A DNA stretch of 64,000 nucleotides from Marinobacter similis (GCF_000830985.1 NZ_CP007151.1:1426001-1490000), one strand, 5' to 3'; positions 50,567-61,227 are shown, counted from the stretch's first letter. The notes: generated by a model not told the origin, from the letters alone. Made by a program: numbers and translations.

Positions 50567-51205
50567 ATGACAGTGTCTGATAAAGGCTCACCGCCCGATG
50601 TGCATGTATCGGTGTCGGACGCCGATCAATTGATTCATCATCACACCGAGTTTCCGACCACCCGGCTCAGCCAGTTTATGGATGGTGTGATTTCTGCGAT
50701 AGGCAAGAGCGCTTCCTGGCTCTGGATTGTGGTCACCGGTGTGATCATCTATGCAGTGGTGGGCCGTTACGCCTTTGGCGCCGGGTCGGTGACGCTGGAA
50801 GAGGTTCAGTGGCATCTGGCTGGCGCAGGTTGGCTCTTGGGCCTGGGCTATACCCTGGTAACCGATGATCATGTCAGGGTGGATGTAATCCATGAGCGCC
50901 TATCTCTTAAAAGCCAGGCCTGGATTGAACTGCTGGGCTTATTATTTCTGTTGTTACCGTTTCTCGGGCTGGCAGTTTACGAAATGATTCCTTACGCCTT
51001 CAGTTCCTGGGAACAGGGTGAGACCAGTCAGGCGCCCGCCGGGCTGCCCTACCGCTGGATTCTGAAGAGCATTCTGGCCGTGTCTTTTATTCTGCTGACT
51101 CTGGCTGCGTTATCCCGTCTGCTGAAAGTAACGGCTTTGCTGTTCGGTTTTCCAAAGCCAATCCGGATCGAGTCCGGGGACAATAAGAAAGAGGATGCGT
51201 CCTGA
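50567..51205 (+). CDS. dctQ: TRAP transporter small permease (DctQ family)
   Basis: This 212-residue protein has four helices, with the family segment EEVQWHLAGAGWLLGLGYTL and DDHVRVDVIHERLS. It bridges the receptor and the large permease. It carries a long hydrophilic N-terminus (about 45 residues). Its stop overlaps the dctM ATG (ATG inside TGATGG), showing tight coupling. Confidence 0.9.
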   Translation: MTVSDKGSPPDVHVSVSDADQLIHHHTEFPTTRLSQFMDGVISAIGKSASWLWIVVTGVIIYAVVGRYAFGAGSVTLEEVQWHLAGAGWLLGLGYTLVTDDHVRVDVIHERLSLKSQAWIELLGLLFLLLPFLGLAVYEMIPYAFSSWEQGETSQAPAGLPYRWILKSILAVSFILLTLAALSRLLKVTALLFGFPKPIRIESGDNKKEDAS

Positions 51206-52568
51206 TGGAGCTTGAAACCCTTTTTGTGATCGGCATGTTCCTGACGTTCGGGGCATTGCTGATGACCGGTTTTCCGGTGGCGTGGGTGTTGGGTGGCACC
51301 GCGGTTATCTGGACAGTCGTCGGTGTCATCGCCGTCGAGAATTTTGGTGCAAACCTGTGGTTTGATTATTCCTCCTCCATGGGGCTTGTGCCTGAGCGGA
51401 TATGGAAGGTTGTTAACAGCGAGACCCTGGTTGCTCTGCCCATGTTTATCTTCATGGGCATCATGCTTGACCAGTCCGGAGTCGCGGAGCGACTGATGAA
51501 CAGCATGGTCAAGCTGTTTGGGGCTGTACGCGGCGGTTACGCGGTTACTGTCATTGTTATCGGCGTATTGCTGGCAGCGACCACGGGTATTATCGGTGCG
51601 TCCGTCGTGTTGCTCGGCATGCTGTCATTGCCGGTGATGATGCAGCACAAGTATGACAAGGGCTTTGCCGTGGGCACCGCCTGTGCCACAGGGACCCTGG
51701 GTATTTTGATTCCACCTTCCATCATGTTGGTGTTGATGGCCGACCGCCTGGCGGTTCCCGAAGCGTCAGTGGGCGATTTGTTCATGGGTGCGTTCTTCCC
51801 CGGTCTCATGCTCGGTGCCATGTACGTGACCTACGCCATGGTTCGTCCCCTGCTGCAGCCGCACATCGCGCCGGTGCCCGAGGGCACGGAAAAAGTAACC
51901 TGGAGTATTGTCTGGGAAGTGGCAAAAGCCGTTGTGCCAACGGCCGCGCTGATTCTGGGCGTGCTCGGCTCTATCTTTGCCGGGATAGCAACGCCCACGG
52001 AGGCGTCCGGTGTTGGTGCTCTGGGCGCCTGATACTGGCACTGATGGCAGGTCGGCTGAACCTGAAGGTACTGAACTCCTCCATGCAGCAGACAACCCGC
52101 ACGGCTGCGTTCATTTTTGCCATCTTCCTGGGCGCAACTGCCTTCTCTGTGGTGCTGCGTGGACTCGGCGGTGACCAGGTCATCGAGGACGCCCTGCTGG
52201 GATTGCCTTTCGGCCCTTACGGCATTGTCCTTGCCATCCTGTTCGGTGTCTTTCTGCTCGGTTTCTTCCTGGACTGGGTGGAAATCACCCTGATCATTTT
52301 GCCCCTGGTAGCACCCGTAGTGCAGCAGCTTGGCTTTGATCTGGTGTGGTTCACCATTTTGTTTGCGATGTGTTTGCAGACATCGTTCCTGACCCCGCCC
52401 GTCGGCTTTGCCCTCTTCTACATCAAGGGTGTCGCGCCGCCGGAGATCAATGTGACCGATATTTACCGGGGCGTTGTTCCGTTCATTATTATTCAGCTGA
52501 TTGGTCTGGCTATCGTATTCGTCGTGCCGGAAATCGCGACCTGGCTGCCAAGCGTGGCTTATGACTAA
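51205..52568 (+). CDS. dctM: TRAP transporter large permease (DctM family, frameshifted)
   Basis: The large subunit catalyses Na+- or H+-coupled uptake through about 12 helices. Characteristic parts are [50 protein letters not shown] and [18 protein letters not shown]. One C is missing near 52030 (GCCCTGATA read as GCCTGATA), which creates a false stop; the remaining helices continue to 52568. Restored length is about 455 residues. bdhA begins 13 bases later with AAGGAG. Confidence 0.92.
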
Positions 52569-52581
52569 GGAGAAAATACCA

Positions 52582-53361
52582 ATGCGTCTGGAAAACCGGA
52601 TTGCACTGATCACCGGTGCCGGTCGTGGCATCGGCCGGGCCATTGCCGAGCACTACGGCCGTGAAGGTGCCCGTGTCGCGGTTGCTGACCTGACCCTGGA
52701 AAGTGCACAGGAAGCGGTCGACGCCATTGAGCAGGCCGGCGGTACCGCCATGGCCCTAGCCATGGACGTCACCGACGAGCACGCCGTGGACGCCGGTGTG
52801 GCCGCCATCGTCGAGAAATGGGGCGGTCTGGACATCGCTCTGGCCAATGCCGGCATCCAGCACATCGATGCCGTGCACAAGCTGTCATTTTCCGACTGGC
52901 GCAAGGTGATGAACGTGCACCTGGACGGCGCTTTCCTGGTGACCCGGGCTGCGCTCAAGCAGATGTACGCCAGCGGTGGCGGCACCATGCTGTACATGGG
53001 CTCGGTCCACTCTCTGGAAGCCTCGCCGTTGAAGGCGCCATACGTGGCGGCCAAGCACGGTATGCTGGGCCTGTGCCGGGCCGTAGCGAAAGAAGGTGCG
53101 GAACACGGGGTACGCAGCAACATCATTTGCCCTGGTTTTGTCCGCACCCCGCTGGTCGACAAACAGATTCCCGAACAGGCCAAAGAACTGGGCATGTCCG
53201 AGGAAGACGTCATCAGTAAGGTGATGCTGAAGAACACCGTGGATGGTGAGTTCACCACCGTGGAAGATGTTGCCGAGCTGGCCGTTCATCTGGCGGCGTT
53301 CCCGTCAGCCGCGTTGACCGGTCAATCCATCGTGGTTAGCCACGGCTGGCACATGCAATAA
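52582..53361 (+). CDS. bdhA: D-3-hydroxybutyrate dehydrogenase
   Basis: This short-chain dehydrogenase oxidises (R)-3-hydroxybutyrate to acetoacetate with NAD+. The cofactor loop is [10 protein letters not shown], then NAGIQH, the serine in [10 protein letters not shown] and the catalytic YVAAK. The C-terminal SHGWHMQ fits the BdhA group. Start at ATG 52582 is set by AAGGAGAAA; the longer frame overlaps dctM. Length is 259 residues, normal. Adjacent uptake and activation genes support the assignment. Confidence 0.92.
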   Translation: MRLENRIALITGAGRGIGRAIAEHYGREGARVAVADLTLESAQEAVDAIEQAGGTAMALAMDVTDEHAVDAGVAAIVEKWGGLDIALANAGIQHIDAVHKLSFSDWRKVMNVHLDGAFLVTRAALKQMYASGGGTMLYMGSVHSLEASPLKAPYVAAKHGMLGLCRAVAKEGAEHGVRSNIICPGFVRTPLVDKQIPEQAKELGMSEEDVISKVMLKNTVDGEFTTVEDVAELAVHLAAFPSAALTGQSIVVSHGWHMQ

Positions 53362-53377
53362 GACACAGGAGAGACGG

Positions 53378-55368
53378 ATGAGTCACACAGAACAAGCGCC
53401 GGTCGTCTGGTCACCTTCAGAGACAATGCTCCGGCATTCGCGCATGGGCGAGTTCAGCGCCTGGCTGGAAGGCCAGGGTTATGGCCCGTTTGCGGATTAT
53501 CACGCCCTGCACCAGTGGTCGATCGACGATCTGGAAACCTTTTGGGCCAAGGTCTGGGACTACTGCGGCCTGGTCAGCCACCAGCCGGCCGAGCGCGTGC
53601 TGGGCAAGCGTGACATGCCGGGTGCCGAGTGGTTTCCTGGGATGAAGCTGAACTTTGCCGCCAACCTGCTGCGGCTGGCGGATGGTGAGCATGCCAACCA
53701 CGAAGCCGTAGTGGCCTACTGCGAAACCCGGCCGGTGCTGCGCCGCACCTACGCCGAGCTGAAAGCCGACGTCGGTGCTCTGGAAGCGTTTCTGACTTCG
53801 AAGGGTATCGTGTCTGGCGATCGGGTCGCGGGCGTTGTCACCAATGGCTACGAAGCGATGGTTGGTATGCTGGCAGCGACCAGCCTGGGAGCCATCTGGA
53901 GCTCGGCCTCGCCTGACTTTGGGGTGGGCGCTATCCTCGACCGCTTCAGCCAGATTGAGCCGACAGCCCTGATTGCGGTCAATGGCTACGGCTACGGAGG
54001 CAAAGTGTTTGCCCGCCAGGACGATTTCGCCGAACTGGTCGCTGGCCTGCCGTCGCTGAAGTGTGTAGTCAGCGTGGCGCAGTTACCGGATCAGGCGCCG
54101 ATATCCGGGGCACTGGTCACCCCCTGGGATCAGGCCATTGCCGCCGGTGCCGGACAGGCGCCGTCGTTCACCCCGCTGGATCCGGATCATCCGGTCTATA
54201 TCCTCTACTCCTCCGGCACCACCGGCCAGCCGAAGTGCATCGTCCATGGCAGTGCCGGCTTGCTGGTCAACCACGCCAAGGAGCTGATGCTGCACGGCGA
54301 TGTCGGGCCGGAAGACCGGTTCCTGTACTTCACCACCTGTGGCTGGATGATGTGGAATTGGCAGGCGTCCGCGCTAATGACCGGTGCCGCTGTAATTACG
54401 GTCGATGGCTCGCCGGGCTATCCCAGCCTGAATTCCCTGTGGGAAACCGTGGCCACTGAAAAGGTCACCCATTTTGGCACCAGTGCCCGCTTCCTGGCCG
54501 GTTGCCGCAAGGCCGAGCTGACCCCGGCCCGGGATCTGGACTTAAAAGATCTGCGGGTGCTGTTCTCCACCGGTTCACCATTGCTGCCGGAAGACTACGA
54601 CTGGGTTTATGAAGATGGCGCGCCCGGCGTGCTGCTGGGCTCCATTGCCGGCGGCACCGACATTTGCGGTTGCTTCGTGGGTGCCACACCGTTGCTGCCG
54701 GTGCGCCGAGGCGAAATCCAGTGCCGGTTCCTGGGTGTTGATGCGGTTCCTACGGCGACGATGGCCAGCCGGTTACCGATGGCCGGGGCGAACTGGTCTG
54801 TCGCCAGCCGCTGCCCTCCATGCCGGTCAGCTTCTGGAACGACACCGACGGCGCCCGCTATCGCGGCGCCTACTTCGAAACCTTCCCAGGTGTCTGGGCT
54901 CATGGCGATTTCATTGAGTTTACCGAGCACGGGGGAGCCATCATCTACGGTCGCTCCGATGCTACCCTGAACCCGGGCGGTGTCCGTATCGGCACCGCGG
55001 AAATCTACCGTCAGGTTGAGACCATCGCGGAAGTGAAAGACAGCCTGGTGGTGGGCCGCCAGATCGAAGGCGACGTGGAAGTCGTGCTGCTGGTGGTGCC
55101 GGCGGAAGGTCAGAGCCTTACCGAGGACCTGATGAAACGGCTGCGCACCCGCATTCGCGAAGGCGCCAGCCCGCGGCACGTGCCCAAGCACATTGTCGAC
55201 GTGGCTGACATCCCCTACACCCGCAGCGGCAAGAAGGTTGAACTGGCGGTGGCCCGCCTGATCAACGGCTCAACCAAAGCTGACAACCGGGATGCCTTGT
55301 CCAATCCAGAAGCGTTGGACCACATTCGGGATCAGCTGGCAGCAGTGGAGCTGCTGCCGAAAGGGTAA
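53378..55368 (+). CDS. Acetoacetate-CoA ligase (frameshifted)
   Basis: This AMP-forming enzyme activates acetoacetate to acetoacetyl-CoA, completing 3HB assimilation. It shows the P-loop-like LYSSGTTGQPKCIVHGSAG, FYFTTCGWMMWNWQAS-type FTTCGWMMWNWQASALM, and late motifs YGRSDATLNPGGVRIGTAEI and YTRSGKKVELAV with the catalytic lysine. One C is missing near 54748 (CCC read as CC before TACGGC). Restored length is about 664 residues. It is last in the dctPQM-bdhA operon; no terminator is obvious before repeat A3. Confidence 0.92.
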
Positions 55369-55387
55369 AACCGACCAAGCCGGACGA

Positions 55388-55493
55388 GCGGTGGGGTTGC
55401 TGGTCGCCAAAACTGTGCGGAGCCATGGATGGCGGAGCTCAAGCGTCACATGGATGTGCTCGAGCGGGTTTTGGAGACCGGCAACACCACCGC
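55388..55493 (+). repeat. Family A hairpin repeat, copy A3
   Basis: Arms of 26 bases (55388-55413 with 55468-55493) pair with two mismatches and one wobble and enclose a 54-nt loop (55414-55467). The loop is nearly identical to the A1 loop read on the minus strand (about five differences) and shares GCGGAGCCATGGATGGCGGA with A2. It starts 20 bases after the acetoacetate-CoA ligase stop. Confidence 0.83.
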
Positions 55494-55514
55494 GACCCTC
55501 CAAGTTCGAATCCC

Positions 55515-55539
55515 GAATGTACGAAAGTTTCGTAAATTC
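55515..55539 (+). promoter_or_regulatory. 25-bp palindrome upstream of icd
   Basis: Arms GAATGTACGAAA and TTTCGTAAATTC are complementary at 11 of 12 positions around a central G. It lies about 205 bases before the icd ATG and looks like a homodimer operator; the protein is unknown. Confidence 0.5.
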
Positions 55540-55592
55540 GAGGCATTTCATCGTCCTGTAACGGGAATTAGCGAACTTTTACTCCGTTCTTA

Positions 55593-55637
55593 TACTAAGA
55601 TCGTAACCCCATTTCGTTAAAAAATGGTATCTTAGTA
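55593..55637 (+). promoter_or_regulatory. Two-tier hairpin in the icd upstream region
   Basis: TACTAAGAT (55593-55601) pairs with ATCTTAGTA (55629-55637), and CCATTT (55609-55614) with AAATGG (55622-55627). TATACT at 55591-55596 overlaps the first arm and may be a -10 element, which would put the hairpin at the 5' end of the icd mRNA. It has no T run, so it is not a terminator. Confidence 0.45.
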
Positions 55638-55742
55638 GGTCTATCAAAAGTTCCTAATCAGTCATTGCTTGGGTAAGCCGTTCACAAGACGCCCGACCTA
55701 GCCATGACCGTCCTGAACCCACCCATTAGCCTGAGGACGAAA

Positions 55743-57985
55743 ATGACATCATCCAAAGCCAAGATTGTCTATACCCTGACCGACGAGGCACCTGCCCTCG
55801 CAACACGGTCACTTCTTCCTATCCTGGAAACCTACGCCAAGCCGGCTGGTATCGAGTTTGAAACCAGCGACATCTCCCTCGCGGCGCGTATCCTGGCGAA
55901 TTTCCCGGACTTCCTCGAAGAAGGTCAGCGGGTTCCGGATGCACTGTCGGAGCTGGGCGAGTACACCAAAGACCCGGACGCCAACATCATCAAACTGCCA
56001 AACATTTCAGCTTCAATCCCGCAGCTGCGTGCTGCCATCAAGGAGCTGAACGAGCAGGGCTTCAAGGTACCGGAATACAAAGAGCACCCGGACACCGACG
56101 AAGAGAAAGATATTCAGTCTCGCTACGCCAAGGTTCTGGGCAGTGCCGTAAACCCGGTCCTGCGTGAAGGTAACTCCGATCGTCGCGCGCCGACTGCCGT
56201 CAAAGCCTTTGCTCGCAAGTACCCGCACTCCATGGGCGAGTGGAGCCCGGCCTCCCGCACTCACGTGGCGCACATGCGCGGTGGCGATTTCTACTCCAGC
56301 GAACAGTCTGTCACCCTGGACAAGGCCACTACAGCCCGCATCGTGTTCGAGAACAAACAGGGCAAACAGACCGTGCTGAAGTCTGAACTGCCGCTGCAGG
56401 AAGGCGAAGTTCTGGACGGCATGTTCATGAGCAAGACCGCGCTGGTGAAGTTCTTCGAAGATGCGATCAAAGATTGCGAAGACACTGGCGTGATGTTCTC
56501 CCTGCACGTGAAAGCCACCATGATGAAGATCTCTCACCCAATCGTGTTCGGTCACGCGGTGAAGGTTTTCTACAAGGACCTGTTCGACAAGCACGGCCAG
56601 TTGTTCGACGAGATTGGCGTGAACCCGAACAACGGCCTGTCCAGCGTGATCGAGAAGATCAAGCAGCTACCGGAGTCCAAGCAGGAAGAGATCCAGGAAG
56701 ACCTGCACGCGTGCTACGAGCACCGTCCGGAAATCGCCATGGTTGATTCGGTCAAGGGCATCACCAACCTGCACGTACCGAGCGACGTTATCGTTGACGC
56801 TTCCATGCCGGCGATGATCCGTAACTCCGGCAAGATGTGGGCCCGGGACAACAAGCTCAAGGACACCAAGGCGGTAATGCCGGAGTCCACCTACGCCACC
56901 ATCTACCAGGAAGTGATCAACTTCTGTAAGACCACGGCGCCTTTGATCCCACCACCATGGGTACGGTACCGAACGTTGGTCTGATGGCGCAGAAAGCCGA
57001 AGAATACGGTTCCCACGACAAGACCTACGAAATCAAGGAACAGGGTGTTGTTCGTGTAATTACCGAAGATGGTACCGTGCTGACCGAGCACAACGTTGAG
57101 GAAGGCGACATCTGGCGCGCGTGCCAGACCAAGGACCTGCCGATCCGCGACTGGGTCAAGCTGGCCGTCAGCCGTGCCCGTGCCACTGGCATGCCAGCGG
57201 TATTCTGGCTGGACGACGAGCGTGCCCACGACGCCGAGCTGATCAAGAAGGTTGAGAGCTACCTGAAGGAACACGACACAGAAGGTCTCGTAATCCACAT
57301 CCTGTCGCCGGTCCGTGCTATCCGCTGGACCATGGAGCGCCTGATTCGCGGTCTCGACACCATCTCCGTGACCGGTAACGTCCTGCGTGACTACCTGACC
57401 GACCTGTTCCCGATTCTGGAGCTGGGCACCAGTGCCAAGATGCTGTCCATCGTGCCGCTGCTCAACGGCGGTGGTCTGTACGAGACCGGTGCTGGCGGTT
57501 CCGCGCCCAAGCACGTGCAGCAGCTGATTCAGGAAAACCACCTGCGCTGGGATTCCCTGGGTGAGTTCCTGGCGACCGCGGTGTCCCTGGACGAATTGGG
57601 TGAGAAGCAGAGCAACGAGCGCGCCCGTCTGCTGGGTCAGACTCTGGACAAGGCTACCGAGCGCCTGCTCGAGAACAACCAGTCACCGTCCCGCGTGACC
57701 GGTGAGCTCGATAACCGTGGCTCCCACTTCCACCTGGCCCGTTACTGGGCGGAAGAGCTGTCCAACCAGGACAGCGACAAGGATCTGAAAGAGTTCTTCG
57801 CCAAGCTGTCCAAGCAGTTGGAAGAGAACAAGGACAAGATCCTGCAGGAGATGACCGACGTTCAGGGCAATCCGGCCGACATCGGTGGTTACTACCACCC
57901 GCCGACGGAGCGAGTCTGCGAAGTGATGCAGCCCAGCGCCACGCTGAACAAGATTCTTGCCGACGCCCGTACTTCAGTGAAGTAA
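55743..57985 (+). CDS. icd: Monomeric NADP-dependent isocitrate dehydrogenase (frameshifted)
   Basis: This monomeric class enzyme (about 80 kDa) converts isocitrate to 2-oxoglutarate. It begins [20 protein letters not shown] and includes [52 protein letters not shown] and [20 protein letters not shown]. One base is missing near 56935 in KTTGAFDPTT. Restored length is about 747 residues, as expected for the monomeric family, which is unrelated in length to the 45-kDa dimeric enzyme. A bidirectional terminator follows. Confidence 0.94.
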
Positions 57986-58026
57986 GCGTTGTAAGGATCC
58001 AGATCCGGCCGCTGGTCGGATCGATC

Positions 58027-58066
58027 AAAAAAACCCGGACAGCCACCTGGCTCTCCGGGTTTTTTT
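58027..58066. terminator. Bidirectional terminator between icd and the antiporter
   Basis: AAAAAAACCCGGA (58027-58039) and TCCGGGTTTTTTT (58054-58066) form a strong stem with A and T runs on both sides, so it can end both icd and the convergent antiporter gene. Confidence 0.92.
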
Positions 58067-58077
58067 ATCGCCTGTAC

Positions 58078-59271
58078 TCAGTCTTCGTCCTTGTCCTCCT
58101 CGCCGCCCTGGCCAGTTTCCCCAGCGTGGCGGAGTTGCAATAACGTCAAGGGCGGGCCAACCAGTTCGAAAATCACCGTGGCACCAATCACCAGCGGCAA
58201 CAGGTAGCCCAAGTGAGGAAACCGTTCGGTCGCCAACAGGGCCAGGCCGAGCGCGACACCAGCCTGAGGCATCAGGCAGGCGCCGATACGATTGCGCGTG
58301 TGGTGGTCCGATCCGGCCAGAAAGCCGCCAATCTGGCCGCCCAGAAGCCGGCCGGCAATTCGGGCTCCAACGTAGGCGAGGCCAAGGGCACCCAGTGCTG
58401 GCAGCATGAACCATTCCAGCTGGTAGCCAGCCATGAAAAAGAACAGTGCGAGAAACGGCTCGGAAATACCTTCAATGGATCTAAAAGGACGGACATGATG
58501 CTTTGCCCGGTTAGCCACAACGACCCCGAGCGTCATGCACGTCAGCAGATAGGAGGCCCCCAGCAGGCTGGCCAGGCCCGCTGCGATAAAGACGAATCCG
58601 GCGGATTCCAGAAGCATCGGCTCACCCGGCCTTAGCCGACCGGTCAGCCAGGCCATGGGAAAGCCCAGCGTAAGACCAAGCACAATCGAGCCGCCGACTT
58701 CAGCAAGTCCCTGGCCAAAAATTGTCCATCCCATGTCAGAGGAACCGGCCAGCAGCCCGGCAGTCACCAGAGCGAGACTGAACAGGATGACGCCCCAGGC
58801 ATCGTCAATGGCAACTACCTGGTAGACAAGCCTGGTCAGTGGGCCTCGGGCCCCGGCCTCCTTTAGCACGTCCATGGTCGCTGCCGGGGCGGTTGCCGTG
58901 GCGATGGCGCCGAGGAGCAACGCTGCGACACCGTCGCCGGTGATTAACCAGACGACCAGCGTGACAACCGTTGCAGTGGCCAGAGTAACCGCCAGACTGA
59001 GGATCAGTGCTTCCCGACCTTCGTGCAGGTCTTTCATGGACATTCTCTCACCGAGCAGAAAGCCCACCAGTGCCAGGGTCAACTGAGTGACAAAGCCAAA
59101 GCTTTGATCGCTGTCTTCCGGAAGCAGTGCGAGCAGGTCTGGGCCGGCGAGGGCTCCAAGCAACAACATCAGGGTGACCCGGGGTACATGGATCTTTTGT
59201 CCCAGGCCGTGGGCTGCAAGAGCCAACAGCAAGGTGCCACCGATCAGAAGCAAATCCATTGCATGGTGCAC
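58078..59271 (-). CDS. Cation:proton antiporter, CPA2 (KefB/Nha) type
   Basis: This 397-residue membrane protein has about 12 helices. The CPA2 signature includes GATATAPAATMDVLKEAG-like AIATATAPAATMDVLKEAGA and VVAIDDAWGVILFSLAL with the ion-binding aspartate. It lacks the TrkA-N/RCK domain of KefB/KefC, so it is the short form; the tail is acidic (GGEEDKDED). It probably exchanges Na+ or K+ for H+. It ends 11 bases before the terminator. Confidence 0.85.
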   Translation of the reverse strand: MHHAMDLLLIGGTLLLALAAHGLGQKIHVPRVTLMLLLGALAGPDLLALLPEDSDQSFGFVTQLTLALVGFLLGERMSMKDLHEGREALILSLAVTLATATVVTLVVWLITGDGVAALLLGAIATATAPAATMDVLKEAGARGPLTRLVYQVVAIDDAWGVILFSLALVTAGLLAGSSDMGWTIFGQGLAEVGGSIVLGLTLGFPMAWLTGRLRPGEPMLLESAGFVFIAAGLASLLGASYLLTCMTLGVVVANRAKHHVRPFRSIEGISEPFLALFFFMAGYQLEWFMLPALGALGLAYVGARIAGRLLGGQIGGFLAGSDHHTRNRIGACLMPQAGVALGLALLATERFPHLGYLLPLVIGATVIFELVGPPLTLLQLRHAGETGQGGEEDKDED

Positions 59272-59284
59272 AGGCGTTTCCTGA

Positions 59285-59755
59285 TTATTCCTGTTGGAGT
59301 TCTATAAACCGGCCGCTGGTGAGCGTTGCCAGATCTTTCGGCGCCAGCTCTATCTCCAAGCCGCGTCGACCGGCACTAACAAAGACGGTGTCGTAAGCCT
59401 GGGCAGAGGCGTCGATGAAGGTTTTCAGCCGCCGCTTCTGGCCCAGTGGACTGACCCCGCCCATAACATAGCCGGTGCTGCGCTGGACCGCCTCCGGGTC
59501 CGCCATGGCGGCTTTTTTGCCCTGGGCCGCGCGGGCAATCCGTTTCATGCTCAACAGGGCGGTTACCGGAACCACCGCAACGGCCAGTTCCTTGCCATCC
59601 ACCGCCACCACCAGGGTCTTAAACACACGGCCGGGCTCGACGCCGATCTTCTCCGCCGCTTCGGAGCCGTAGCTTTCGCTGGCCGGATCGTGATGGTACT
59701 CGTGAATGTCGTGGACAACCCTGGCTTTTCTGGCGGCGTTGATTCCCGGGGTCAT
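59285..59755 (-). CDS. ybaK: Cys-tRNA(Pro)/Cys-tRNA(Cys) deacylase YbaK
   Basis: YbaK edits cysteine mischarged on tRNA(Pro). The 156-residue protein matches the YbaK/EbsC family: EYHHDPASESYGSEAAEKIG near the N-terminus, VFKTLVVAVDG, and the catalytic-loop segment GYVMGGVSPLGQKRRLKTFI. It is upstream of the antiporter on the same strand with 13 bases between, so both may share a transcript. Confidence 0.9.
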   Translation of the reverse strand: MTPGINAARKARVVHDIHEYHHDPASESYGSEAAEKIGVEPGRVFKTLVVAVDGKELAVAVVPVTALLSMKRIARAAQGKKAAMADPEAVQRSTGYVMGGVSPLGQKRRLKTFIDASAQAYDTVFVSAGRRGLEIELAPKDLATLTSGRFIELQQE

Positions 59756-59929
59756 GGGGTCTCCTGATAAGTTTTGATAGGATAGAATTTAGCACAGTCG
59801 GAACGGCGAGCTCGCTGCTGGCGCGCATGGCGTGCTCAACGTACACCTATGGCACACCTCTTCCCGCATGTTCATAATGACGCCTGAACCAGCAATAAAA
59901 ACAAACCACTGAATTAAGGTTGTATCTGG

Positions 59930-61216
59930 ATGAATCGTTTAGCGCGCCGTGCCCTGCACACCTGCGAAGTCCCTGCAGACTTGTCCGCCGTTACCTACCG
60001 CGATACTGCGGGCGAACGCCCGGACGTGGTCGGTGTCAGCCAGGAGACGATTGATGCTATTTGGCAGAGTGCCGAGGCTTTGTATCGTACTGGCGTGCAT
60101 CCGGGCTTGCAGTTGTCACTGCGCCACCGGGGTGAGCAGGTGCTGCATCGGGCGCTGGGACACGCCACCGGCAATGGTCCTAACGACAGTGAAGGCGTCC
60201 TGAAGTCGGCCATGACCACCGATACACCGATCTGTTATTTTTCTGCCTCCAAGGCGGTGACGGCGCTGCTGATTCACATGCTGGCTGAGCAGGGCCTGGT
60301 CAATCTGACTGATCCGGTGGCCTACTATTGCCCGGAATTCGCCCAGGGCGGAAAGCGTACGATCACCGTGCATCAGGTGCTGTCCCATCGTGGCGGCATT
60401 CCTGCGATTCCCCGGGATACCCCCATTGAAGTGCTCTGGCAGAAGGATGAAATCTGGCGCTTGTTGTGTGAAGCAAAGCCGGTAGAAGTCGACGGTGCCA
60501 AGGTGGCCTATCACGCCATTACGGGCGGTTTCGTGTTGCAGCGGGTGCTGGAGAAGGTCACTGGTCGCAGCATCGAAGAATTCCTGGATGAACACCTGCG
60601 CCAGCCCATGGGCATGAAGTGGTTCACCTACGGCATTGCCCCGGAACACCTGCACCAGCTCGCGAGCAATTACGCCACTGGCCCAACCCCCCGGTTCCCG
60701 GTGTCCTGGATCGTCAATCGTGCCCTGGGCAGCGACATCCGGACGGTGGAAAAGGTCACCAACGATCCCCGATTCCAGGAGGCGGTTATTCCCGCTGGTA
60801 ACTTGTGTGGCACGGCTGAGGAAATGGGGCGGTTCTACCAGATGATGCTCAATGGTGGGCTCTGGAATGGTAAGCGGATCTGCAGCGAAATGACGGTTCG
60901 GCGCGCTATCCAGCAGTTCGGTTCACTGCAGATAGACCGGACCATGATGATTCCGATGCGCTTCAGTGCGGGCCTGATGCTGGGCGGGAATCCGGTTGGC
61001 CTTTGGGGGCCGCAGAGTCGCGATGCTTTCGGCCACGTCGGCCTGATCAACAAGCTGTGCTGGGCCGATCCGGCGCGGGACATCTCGGTCAGCCTGCTGA
61101 ACACCGGTTTCCCGATTGTTGGTCACCATCTGCCGGCACTGGCCAAGTTTGTTTACACCGTCTGCAAGAACTTTCCCCTGATCCCCCAGAATCAGCGGCC
61201 ACTGGTAGCTGCGTAA
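59930..61216 (+). CDS. Serine hydrolase, class C beta-lactamase/EstB fold
   Basis: The 428-residue protein has the SxxK nucleophile motif S105-A-S-K108, a tyrosine at 194 in the sequence YHA where class C enzymes have YxN, and HVG near residue 365 in place of KTG. This pattern is typical of family VIII esterases, not of true beta-lactamases. There is no clear signal peptide, so it is probably cytosolic. The natural substrate is unknown. It is monocistronic. Confidence 0.82.
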   Translation: MNRLARRALHTCEVPADLSAVTYRDTAGERPDVVGVSQETIDAIWQSAEALYRTGVHPGLQLSLRHRGEQVLHRALGHATGNGPNDSEGVLKSAMTTDTPICYFSASKAVTALLIHMLAEQGLVNLTDPVAYYCPEFAQGGKRTITVHQVLSHRGGIPAIPRDTPIEVLWQKDEIWRLLCEAKPVEVDGAKVAYHAITGGFVLQRVLEKVTGRSIEEFLDEHLRQPMGMKWFTYGIAPEHLHQLASNYATGPTPRFPVSWIVNRALGSDIRTVEKVTNDPRFQEAVIPAGNLCGTAEEMGRFYQMMLNGGLWNGKRICSEMTVRRAIQQFGSLQIDRTMMIPMRFSAGLMLGGNPVGLWGPQSRDAFGHVGLINKLCWADPARDISVSLLNTGFPIVGHHLPALAKFVYTVCKNFPLIPQNQRPLVAA

Positions 61217-61227
61217 GGCTACCGGGG

